Assembly: GCF_002224265.1 (NCBI RefSeq)
Contig: NZ_CP012881.1
Location: 1,550,001 to 1,614,000 of the forward strand
Length of the DNA: 64,000 nucleotides
From: Vibrio vulnificus NBRC 15645 = ATCC 27562
Lineage (GTDB): Bacteria; Pseudomonadota; Gammaproteobacteria; Enterobacterales; Vibrionaceae
Direction: 5' to 3'
Position 1 is the first letter of the stretch; the number at the start of each line of letters is the position of its first letter. Made by a program: the position numbers and the translations under genes. This document shows, one piece after another, positions 9,886 through 17,282 of the stretch. The notes beneath the pieces are model-generated. The model did no database searches and was not told the DNA's origin. It saw nothing but the letters and a program-made list of their open reading frames with translations.

Positions 9886-9918
9886 AAAGTCTGCTTTTGT
9901 CGCAGGCTTTCGTTGTTT
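9886..9918 (+). terminator. Terminator-like hairpin after the tRNA-Pro remnant
   Basis: AAAGTCTGC (9886-9894) pairs with GCAGGCTTT (9902-9910) with one G-U pair, then CGTTGTTTT. It is probably the duplicated relic of the tRNA operon terminator and a possible second stop. Confidence 0.6.
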
Positions 9919-10669
9919 TGGTATCGTGGACTAAACGTCTGTGCGATCTTCTTCTCTCTACCTTCTCTCTACGGTTCTCATTTTCTTGCCTCAACCCACG
10001 AGCCTTACTGGGTATGCCGATGCGCTCCCTTTTGTCTCTGATGAGAGACTTTTAAGGCTTTCTAAGCGGAGTTGCTGATGAACCTCTCAATCTGAGAGGA
10101 AATCTCCTCTTTCTCATAACGCGTGGTTTTTTTCTGTCTATATTTTAGTTTCTTGGCATTTAACTCTCTGATTTTCAAACACCAGTGAGTTCCTGGTGCT
10201 GTGGAGGAAAAACACAGCGGATATCCAATGTCTAGAATTCCATATTTAGCATTTTATGCTTAATGATTAGTTACACACTAAGCGTATTAACTGGTTTTTC
10301 TAAATGGAATAAAGTGTTGTTTTGTATTTGTTAATATTCACATAGAAAAATCTCACGGAAGATTGTGAGGAATAATTGGCCTTTTTTGGCGACACTTTCT
10401 AGCAAAAATGCCAACTGGCACACAAAAAATGTTGTTCTGATTTTTGTTAAATATCTATTAACGAATATTTATTCGATATTTTTGCCTTGAAATTAACCGA
10501 TTGCTGGCCGTTAAACTTTAATTGTTGCTTTTTTGTGTGTTTTTTGCCAAATTGTGTTCCGACCTGATTTTTAGAGTAATATTCTGCAATCAGAAGGGAT
10601 TCATTGGTTTGTTGAATGATGATTGTGTTTGATTATTCAGCACCACAGACAAGGCAGTAGAGGTCTGAA
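9919..10669. other. Gene-free 750-base region upstream of the peptide transporter
   Basis: No plausible protein gene is seen. The left half has pyrimidine-rich runs and two small hairpins: CCTCTCA/TGAGAGG at 10083-10099 and CACCAG/CTGGTG at 10180-10198. The right half is AT-rich with a CGAATA-TT-TATTCG palindrome near 10465. It presumably contains the transporter promoter and a long leader. A small RNA cannot be excluded. Confidence 0.5.
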
Positions 10670-12385
10670 ATGTCACTATTAGAAGTGAAAAATCTTCGTA
10701 TCGAGTATCCGTCGCGGCATGGTGTTCATGCGGCGGTGAAATCGTTGTCGTTTAATATTGAACGAGGCGAAATTGTTGGCGTCGTCGGTGAGTCGGGTGC
10801 GGGCAAGTCAACCGTAGGTAATGCGGTGAGCGATTTGTTGAGCCCTCCTGGTCGTATTGCCAGCGGTGATGTGTTCCTTGATGGTGAAAAAATTTCAGGC
10901 CTTTCTCCAGAAGCAATGCGCAAAGTGCGTGGCTCTAAAATTGGTTTTATCTTCCAAGATCCCATGACCTCGCTTAATCCTCTCTTTACTGTGGAACAGC
11001 AGTTAAAAGAAACCATTCACGCTAATATGAATGTCTCTGACGAAGAGGCTTACACGCGTGCATTGTCATTAATGAAGCAGGTGGGTATTCCTCAACCAGA
11101 AAACCGCTTAAAGCAGTATCCTCACCAGTTTTCTGGCGGTATGCGTCAGCGTGTAGTCATTGCGATTGCCCTAGCGGGCGAGCCGGATTTGATCATTGCT
11201 GATGAACCAACCACGGCACTCGATGTGTCGATTCAAGACCAAATCCTCAACCTGATCCGCGAGTTATGTATTAAGCATAACGTGGGTTGCATGTTGGTAA
11301 CGCACGACATGGGCGTAGTATCGAACGTGACTGATCGTGTTGCTGTTATGTACCGAGGTGACTTGGTTGAGTTTGGTCCAACGGCCAAAGTGTTGGGCAA
11401 TCCAGATCATCCTTATACGCGCAGCTTGATTTCAGCGGTACCACGTTCGGATAGGAAGCTTGATCGCTTCCCATTGGTCAGCTACATCGAAGAGGCGAGT
11501 GAACTGCAGCCTCTTGATATTAAGAATCACTGGCTGGGTCAAAGTGAAGATCAGAGAAAATACACCGGACCACTGCTTAATGTGGAAAACGTTAACTTGC
11601 GTTTCGTCACTAAGGACTCGCTGTTTGAGAGCCGTCGTGAGTATGTGCAGGCATCAAATAACGTTAGCTTCCAAGTGCATGAAGGGGAAACCTTTGGCTT
11701 GGTGGGGGAATCGGGGTCGGGTAAATCCACTATTGCACGAGTCATTGCCGGGCTGTATGCGCCTAACTCAGGTAAGGTGACGTTTGAAGGTATTGACCTT
11801 ACCGCATTGACCTCAGAAAAAGCGCGCCGTCCTTTGCGTCGCCAAATGCAGATGGTATTCCAAAATCCATACACTTCCATGAACCCGCGTATGAAGATAT
11901 TTGACATCATCGCGGAGCCCATTCGTTTCCATAAGTTGACTAACAGTGAAGCGGAAACGCGCCAAATCGTGAACGATCTCTTGGAGCACGTTGGCTTAGG
12001 GCGAATGGCTGGGGTGAAATATCCACATGAATTTTCGGGTGGCCAGCGTCAGCGTATTTCGATTGCGCGCGCATTGGCGACTCGTCCACGTCTTTTAATT
12101 TGTGATGAGCCCACCTCGGCACTGGATGTCTCGGTTCAAGCACAGATTCTGAATTTGCTCAAAGATCTACAAAGCGAACTGAACTTAACCATGCTGTTTA
12201 TCAGTCATGACCTTCCGGTTATCCGCCAAATGTGTGACCGAGTGGGAGTGATGCAGATGGGAACCCTGCTCGAAGTCGCACCGACTGAGCAACTGTTCCG
12301 CTCTCCACAGCATGAATACAGTAAGCACCTGATTTCCTTGATGCCAGAGTTCACTGGTTTGAGGGAAGAGGTGAAAACGGCATAA
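10670..12385 (+). CDS. Peptide ABC transporter, fused double ATPase (DppD-DppF type)
   Basis: 571-residue protein with two complete ABC ATPase domains in one chain, powering uptake of peptides or similar solutes at the inner membrane. Domain 1 spans about residues 1-270, with Walker A GESGAGKST (40-48) and signature FSGGMRQR. Domain 2 spans about 300-560, with Walker A GESGSGKST (near 345-353), signature FSGGQRQR and Walker B LLICDEPTSALD. Each domain ends with the oligopeptide-type extension (HPYTRSLISAVPR and HEYSKHLISLMPE). In E. coli dpp and opp the two ATPases are separate; here they are fused, as in YejF or GsiA. It is the first gene of the operon and starts with a GGTCTGAA leader. Substrate is unknown. 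Confidence 0.9.
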   Translation: MSLLEVKNLRIEYPSRHGVHAAVKSLSFNIERGEIVGVVGESGAGKSTVGNAVSDLLSPPGRIASGDVFLDGEKISGLSPEAMRKVRGSKIGFIFQDPMTSLNPLFTVEQQLKETIHANMNVSDEEAYTRALSLMKQVGIPQPENRLKQYPHQFSGGMRQRVVIAIALAGEPDLIIADEPTTALDVSIQDQILNLIRELCIKHNVGCMLVTHDMGVVSNVTDRVAVMYRGDLVEFGPTAKVLGNPDHPYTRSLISAVPRSDRKLDRFPLVSYIEEASELQPLDIKNHWLGQSEDQRKYTGPLLNVENVNLRFVTKDSLFESRREYVQASNNVSFQVHEGETFGLVGESGSGKSTIARVIAGLYAPNSGKVTFEGIDLTALTSEKARRPLRRQMQMVFQNPYTSMNPRMKIFDIIAEPIRFHKLTNSEAETRQIVNDLLEHVGLGRMAGVKYPHEFSGGQRQRISIARALATRPRLLICDEPTSALDVSVQAQILNLLKDLQSELNLTMLFISHDLPVIRQMCDRVGVMQMGTLLEVAPTEQLFRSPQHEYSKHLISLMPEFTGLREEVKTA

Positions 12386-12460
12386 CCAAGCTTGCTTGGC
12401 ACAATAACAGACGCAAATACAACAACTAGGGATTCGGATTCCCGCATAAGGAGTTATGCA

Positions 12461-14017
12461 ATGAAAACCATGAAAAGCAAACTGACCGTGGCTTTAATGG
12501 CTGCAGGCCTAAGCCTGAGTGCTGCTGCGGCAGACATCAAAGTTGCTTATGATGCAGATCCAGTGTCACTTGACCCGCATGAGCAGTTGTCTGGTGGTAC
12601 GCTACAAATGTCGCACATGGTGTTTGATCCACTAGTTCGTTATACCCAGAAATTGGATTTTGAACCTCGCTTGGCTGAAAAATGGGAACGTGTCAATGAC
12701 ACCACTTACCGCTTCCAGCTACGTAAAGGGGTGAAGTTCCATTCCGGTAACGAACTGACGGCAGATGATGTCGTGTGGACATTCGATCGTCTGAAAGAGT
12801 CTCCAGACTTTAAAGCGATCTTTGAACCGTATGAAAAAATGGTCAAAGTGGACGATTACACCGTTGAGTTGGTGTCCAAAGGGGCTTACCCATTGGTGCT
12901 ACAAACTGCTACTTACATCTTCCCGATGGACAGCAAGTTCTACTCTGGTACGACAGCTGATGGCAAAGACAAAGCGGAAGTGGTGAAGCACGGTAACTCA
13001 TTTGCTTCGACCAATGTTTCTGGTACTGGCCCGTTCATCGTCACTTCTCGTGAGCAAGGCGTGAAAGTAGAATTTGAGCGCTTTAAAGATTACTGGGACA
13101 AAGAGTCAAAAGGTAACGTGAATAAGCTGACGCTTGTGCCAATCAAAGAAGACGCGACTCGTGTGGCTGCGCTCCTTTCTGGTGGTGTTGACATGATTGC
13201 GCCAGTGGCGCCAAACGATCACCAACGTGTGAAAGATGCGAAAGGCATCGATCTTGTGACGCTGCCTGGTACGCGCATCATCACTTTCCAAATGAACCAA
13301 AATAGTCATGAAGCGCTGAAAGATGTGCGTGTTCGTCAAGCGATCGTTCATGCCATCAACAATGAAGGCATTGTTGATAAAATCATGAAAGGTTTTGCGA
13401 CAGCGGCTGGCCAACAAGGCCCTGAAGGCTACGCGGGCTATAACGCGGAACTGGTTCCTCGTTTTGATCTGAAAAAAGCCAAAGAGCTGATGAAGGAAGC
13501 GGGCTACGAGAAAGGCTTTACGCTGACGATGATCGCACCGAACAACCGTTACGTTAACGATGCGAAAGTGGCTCAAGCGGCGTCTGCAATGCTATCGAAA
13601 ATCGGTATCAAAGTCGATCTAAAGACCATGCCGAAAGCGCAATATTGGCCTGAGTTTGATAAGTGTGCGGCAGACATGTTGATGATCGGCTGGCACTCAG
13701 ACACAGAAGATTCTGCGAACTTCTCTGAGTTCCTCACCATGACGCGCAACGAAGAAACAGGTCGTGGTCAGTACAACTGTGGTCACTACTCAAACCCAGA
13801 AGTGGACAAGTTGGTAGAAGCATCGAACGTAGAAACCGATCCTGCTAAACGTGCCGCGATGCTACAGAAAGTAGAAACCACGCTGTACAACGAAGCAGCA
13901 TTCGTTCCTCTACACTGGCAAAACCTAGCGTGGGGCGCGAAATCTACGCTGGATATCAAACCAATCGTCAACGCGATGGACTTCCCATACTTTGGTGACT
14001 TGGTCGTTAAAGAGTAA
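12461..14017 (+). CDS. Periplasmic peptide-binding protein of the ABC transporter (SBP_bac_5)
   Basis: 518-residue solute receptor that delivers ligand to the permeases encoded downstream. The start chosen is the ATG at 12461, because AAGGAG lies 7 bases before it and it gives a proper signal peptide (MKTMKSKLTVALMAAGLSLS, cleavage about AAA-ADIKV). An in-frame TTG at 12392 lacks both. Family 5 features are the opening IKVAYDADPVSLDPHEQL, the RLAEKWERVNDTTYRFQLRKGVKFHSG block, and two cysteines (FDKCAAD and QYNCGHY) placed like the DppA disulfide. It lies 75 bases after the ATPase gene. Dipeptides or oligopeptides are the likely cargo, but haem or opines are also known for this family. Confidence 0.9.
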   Translation: MKTMKSKLTVALMAAGLSLSAAAADIKVAYDADPVSLDPHEQLSGGTLQMSHMVFDPLVRYTQKLDFEPRLAEKWERVNDTTYRFQLRKGVKFHSGNELTADDVVWTFDRLKESPDFKAIFEPYEKMVKVDDYTVELVSKGAYPLVLQTATYIFPMDSKFYSGTTADGKDKAEVVKHGNSFASTNVSGTGPFIVTSREQGVKVEFERFKDYWDKESKGNVNKLTLVPIKEDATRVAALLSGGVDMIAPVAPNDHQRVKDAKGIDLVTLPGTRIITFQMNQNSHEALKDVRVRQAIVHAINNEGIVDKIMKGFATAAGQQGPEGYAGYNAELVPRFDLKKAKELMKEAGYEKGFTLTMIAPNNRYVNDAKVAQAASAMLSKIGIKVDLKTMPKAQYWPEFDKCAADMLMIGWHSDTEDSANFSEFLTMTRNEETGRGQYNCGHYSNPEVDKLVEASNVETDPAKRAAMLQKVETTLYNEAAFVPLHWQNLAWGAKSTLDIKPIVNAMDFPYFGDLVVKE

Positions 14018-14063
14018 GACTCGCTTTCTCCCACTCAAGCGTTGGGTGGGATGAGTGATTTTA

Positions 14064-14097
14064 GGCGCTCAACTTTGTTTCAGTCGGGTTGAGCGCC
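14064..14097 (+). promoter_or_regulatory. Intercistronic hairpin between binding-protein and permease genes
   Basis: GGCGCTCAAC (14064-14073) and GTTGAGCGCC (14088-14097) form a perfect 10-bp stem followed by GTTTTC. A smaller stem, TCCCAC/GTGGGA, lies at 14029-14051. Such structures commonly stabilise or partly terminate the upstream message, so that the binding protein is made in excess over the permeases. Confidence 0.65.
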
Positions 14098-14168
14098 GTT
14101 TTCAGACTGAAGTTTATATGGCCGTGATAGCAAGCGGGCATAGTCATGGATAGCAAAAGGGGCAAGGA

Positions 14169-15146
14169 ATGTTTTCGTTTCTGGTCAAGCGCCTGTTTCA
14201 GGCACTGATAGTGATGTTTGTGATCAGTTTAGTGGCGTTTGCCATTCAGGATAACCTAGGCGACCCGTTGCGTGAGCTAGTGGGCCAGTCAGTTTCAGAA
14301 GCAGAGCGCCAAGCGCTGCGAGATGAACTTGGTCTAAACGATCCCTTTATCACCAAATACACTCGCTTTATCGGCGCTGCATTGCAGGGCGATTTAGGCA
14401 CTTCATACTTTTTCAAACGTCCTGCGGTGGATGTGATTCTTGATAAACTCGTTGCCACCCTAGAGTTGGTGTTTGGCGCGACCGTATTAATCATCGTCTT
14501 TTCGATCCCGCTTGGGGTTTATTCCGCGATTCATCCGAAGAGTTTCTTTACTAAAGTGGTCATGGCAGGCAGTAGTATTGGTATTTCGATCCCCGTTTTC
14601 TTAACCGCGATCATGCTGATGTACGTCTTCTCGATTGAGCTGCAATGGCTGCCATCCTATGGGCGAGGGGAAACGTATAACCTACTCGGGTGGGAATCGG
14701 GCTTTTTTACTCTTGATGGTTTAAAGCACCTCGTGCTGCCATGTATTGCGCTAGCTTCAATCATGTTGCCACTGTTTATTCGTCTGGTGCGTTCAGAAAT
14801 GCTGGAAGTACTGAGTTCGGAGTACATCAAATTTGCCAAGGCGAAAGGCCTCGCGCTGAACAAAATTTATTACCAACATGCGCTCAAAAATACCATGCTG
14901 CCAGTGTTAACCGTTGGTGGCGTGCAGATTGGTACCATGGTGGCGTACACCATTTTGACTGAAACCGTGTTCCAATGGCCGGGTACGGGTTTCCTTTTCC
15001 TTGAGGCGATCAACCGTGTGGATACCCCACTGATCACCGCTTACGTCATTTTTGTCGGACTGATTTTCGTGGTGACCAACACCATCGTTGACCTGCTGTA
15101 TGGCTTAATCAACCCGACCGTAGATTTAACAGGCAAAGGAGCATAA
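14169..15146 (+). CDS. Peptide ABC transporter permease 1 (DppB-like)
   Basis: 325-residue inner-membrane permease of the BPD_transp_1 family. It begins with the DppB-type helix MFSFLVKRLFQALIVMFVIS, has a periplasmic loop with the conserved LGLNDPFITKYTRFIGAALQGDLGTSY, and about six membrane helices. The cytoplasmic EAA loop that docks on the ATPase is EYIKFAKAKGLALNKIYYQH, with the family G. It starts 151 bases after the binding protein behind a hairpin. GGGGCAAGGA supplies the ribosome site. The next permease begins 2 bases after its stop, so the pair is translationally linked. Confidence 0.92.
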   Translation: MFSFLVKRLFQALIVMFVISLVAFAIQDNLGDPLRELVGQSVSEAERQALRDELGLNDPFITKYTRFIGAALQGDLGTSYFFKRPAVDVILDKLVATLELVFGATVLIIVFSIPLGVYSAIHPKSFFTKVVMAGSSIGISIPVFLTAIMLMYVFSIELQWLPSYGRGETYNLLGWESGFFTLDGLKHLVLPCIALASIMLPLFIRLVRSEMLEVLSSEYIKFAKAKGLALNKIYYQHALKNTMLPVLTVGGVQIGTMVAYTILTETVFQWPGTGFLFLEAINRVDTPLITAYVIFVGLIFVVTNTIVDLLYGLINPTVDLTGKGA

Positions 15147-15148
15147 TC

Positions 15149-16087
15149 ATGGAACAAACGAATAAAGCTCCTTCTGCATGGGAACGCTTTAAAGAATCGG
15201 ATTTTCTTTACTATTTTAAACGCGACAAAGTGGCGATGAGTAGTTTTGCGGTGTTCATGCTGTTTTTGTTGTTGGCGATTGCCGCACCATTAATTGCGCC
15301 GAGTAACCCCTATGATCTCTCTTCGATTGACATCATGGATGCGGAACTACCGCCATCTTGGATGGAAGGCGGTGATGAAAACTTCGTACTGGGCACCGAT
15401 GAGCAAGGGCGCGATATTCTTTCCACCATCTTATACGGTTCGCGTTTATCGTTAACCATCGGCTTTATGGCGGTAGCGCTACAGCTGTTTTTGGGTATCG
15501 TGATTGGTCTGTCGGCGGGTTACTTTGGTGGTCGTATTGACAACTTCTTGATGCGTTTTGCGGATGTTCAGCTCTCCTTCTCGACCATGATGGTGGCAAT
15601 TATTGTCTCGGCGATTTTCAAAGCCAGTTTCGGCAGCGATTTCTACAGCCAATATGCGGTGGTGATGCTGGTGGTGATCATCGGTGTGGCGGAATGGCCA
15701 CAATACGCACGTACGATCCGCGCCTCGGTATTGGCGGAGAAGAAGAAAGAGTACGTGGAAGCTGCGCGAGTGATGGGCTTTAAAGCACCGCGCATCATGT
15801 TCCGTCATATTCTGCCGAACTGTTTGTCACCGATTTTGGTTATTTCAACCGTGCAAGTCGCTAACGCGATCATGTCGGAAGCGGCGCTCTCGTTCTTAGG
15901 GCTGGGTTTGCCCGTTGACCAACCGTCACTGGGCGCATTGATCAGCATTGGTTTTAACTATATCTTCTCCGGCGCTTGGTGGATCACCGCCTTCCCTGGC
16001 ATTGTGCTGGTGACGCTGGTGTTAGTGATCAACCTATTGGGTGACTGGTTACGTGACGTATTTAACCCAAAAATCTACAAAGGGTGA
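15149..16087 (+). CDS. Peptide ABC transporter permease 2 (DppC-like)
   Basis: 312-residue partner permease with the OppC/DppC N-terminal domain (cytoplasmic FKRDKVAMSSFAVFMLFLLL, first helix, then a periplasmic segment with LGTDEQGRDILSTILYGSRLSL). The EAA loop is EYVEAARVMGFKAPRIMFRH, followed by ILPN and the typical ALSFLGLGLP. With the preceding permease it forms the heterodimeric channel. Its 2-base spacing to the upstream stop and the terminator 40 bases downstream mark it as the last gene of the four-gene operon. Confidence 0.93.
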   Translation: MEQTNKAPSAWERFKESDFLYYFKRDKVAMSSFAVFMLFLLLAIAAPLIAPSNPYDLSSIDIMDAELPPSWMEGGDENFVLGTDEQGRDILSTILYGSRLSLTIGFMAVALQLFLGIVIGLSAGYFGGRIDNFLMRFADVQLSFSTMMVAIIVSAIFKASFGSDFYSQYAVVMLVVIIGVAEWPQYARTIRASVLAEKKKEYVEAARVMGFKAPRIMFRHILPNCLSPILVISTVQVANAIMSEAALSFLGLGLPVDQPSLGALISIGFNYIFSGAWWITAFPGIVLVTLVLVINLLGDWLRDVFNPKIYKG

Positions 16088-16127
16088 TCTGAGCTGATTG
16101 ATTTATAATCGGAAAACTACCTAAACT

Positions 16128-16159
16128 AAGAGTCGTAAGCCAATTACGGCTCTTTTTTT
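16128..16159 (+). terminator. Terminator of the peptide transporter operon
   Basis: AAGAGTCGTAA (16128-16138) pairs with TTACGGCTCTT (16144-16154) with one G-U pair, followed by a run of seven T. Confidence 0.92.
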
Positions 16160-16273
16160 GCTTGTCATTTTTTATTCACCAGTACGCGGCAAATTTTTGG
16201 CCTTACAACGTGTTGTAGGCAGCAGTCTGAGCGTCACTGAACAATTCATTGATGAAACGGGTAGAGTGAAGTT

Positions 16274-17218
16274 ATGGAACAAAGCAAATCGGCCCTTTTG
16301 CCGATCTTCAAACCTCAACGATTGTGGCTGATGGCGGCATTGTGCTTTTTTGGTGTTGCTACTCCTGCAGCGGCGGAAGGCTTTCTATGTGAAGCCACAC
16401 AGGCAAGCACCAACGAATTACCCATGTTAGACAAAGCCTGCCCGATTGGCGATGGTGTTTGGGGTAAAAAAGCGCCCAAAAGCGGCAAAGAGGATTTCTT
16501 TTGGATTCAATGTGGCATCTTAAATCAGCCAATGCCACTGGCTGACGCCAAACCGCTTTACAAGCAGATCACCACCGATGTGTGGATGAAACCTGAAAAC
16601 AAAGCCTATCGTTGCTTAATTGGCCCGTATCAATCTTTTGCTCAAGCCAGTAAAGATCTTAAACAGGTCAAAAAACTGGGCGATTACCGAGAAGCCTTTA
16701 TTCGAGTCGTTAAGCCACATTCTGTGGCAAAACCGGTCGCGGCAAGCAAAGAACAGAAAGCGATAACCAAGCCCACCGCCCCAAAAACGCAACCGAAAGT
16801 ACCGGTTGCTGCCAACAAGCCCATGCCGGCCCCTGCGCAGGCGACCTTGGCCACAACGCCAGCTAAGCGCAGTAACGACGACTCTTCATCCATCGACATT
16901 CGTAAAAGTGCCGAGTTAAAAGGTCGTACTTATGCAGTGCCTTACTTGATGGATGATGAGCACCAGTTTTATATGGAACACAACCAAGCATGGAATCGCT
17001 TGGATTACCGCAGTGCGGAAGTAGTGTGCAGCGATCTGCACATGCGTTTGTTAACCGAAGAGGAATTTTTTACCCTGCTGGACTCCAAAGTGATGGAAAA
17101 CCAGCAGTGGCCAGTGCAGTTACCCTATTGGGGAAGAGGAAAAAAAGGCTTCTTTACCGATGGCCGTGTGACGCAGGTAAAAGGCTCTTCGCTGTTGAAT
17201 GTGCTGTGTGTGAAGTAG
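16274..17218 (+). CDS. SPOR-like exported protein of unknown function
   Basis: 314-residue exported protein. Residues 1-34 carry a long n-region and a hydrophobic core LWLMAALCFFGVATPAAA, a signal peptide cleaved near AAA-EGF. Residues about 55-150 look like a SPOR-type peptidoglycan-binding fold (YRCLIGPYQSFAQASKDLKQVKKLGDYREAFIRVV). A Lys/Pro/Ala-rich linker spans about 155-205. The C-terminal domain (RTYAVPYLMDDEHQFYMEHNQ to the end) is unassigned. Five cysteines lie in the mature part. An inverted repeat around 16200-16220 precedes it. It stands alone between two terminators, convergent with the lipoprotein gene. A cell-wall or division-related role is inference only. Confidence 0.7.
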   Translation: MEQSKSALLPIFKPQRLWLMAALCFFGVATPAAAEGFLCEATQASTNELPMLDKACPIGDGVWGKKAPKSGKEDFFWIQCGILNQPMPLADAKPLYKQITTDVWMKPENKAYRCLIGPYQSFAQASKDLKQVKKLGDYREAFIRVVKPHSVAKPVAASKEQKAITKPTAPKTQPKVPVAANKPMPAPAQATLATTPAKRSNDDSSSIDIRKSAELKGRTYAVPYLMDDEHQFYMEHNQAWNRLDYRSAEVVCSDLHMRLLTEEEFFTLLDSKVMENQQWPVQLPYWGRGKKGFFTDGRVTQVKGSSLLNVLCVK

Positions 17219-17240
17219 TTGGATGACACCCAAAACAAAT

Positions 17241-17269
17241 AAGCCCCGCGATGCGGGGCTTGGTGTTTT
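17241..17269. terminator. Bidirectional terminator between the SPOR protein and lipoprotein genes
   Basis: AAGCCCCGC (17241-17249), loop GAT, GCGGGGCTT (17253-17261). It is followed by GGTGTTTTT on plus and ATTTGTTTT on minus, between two convergent genes. Confidence 0.9.
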
Positions 17270-17282
17270 TCAATGGTAACAA

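Noticed and set aside
9825..10055. 76-residue plus-strand frame and an overlapping minus-strand frame at 9764-9994
   Set aside because: Low-complexity Ser/Leu content, no ribosome site, and overlap with the tRNA remnant and terminator.
13106..13576. 156-residue frame antisense to the peptide-binding protein
   Set aside because: Phe/Arg/His-rich mirror of the sense codons with no start signal.
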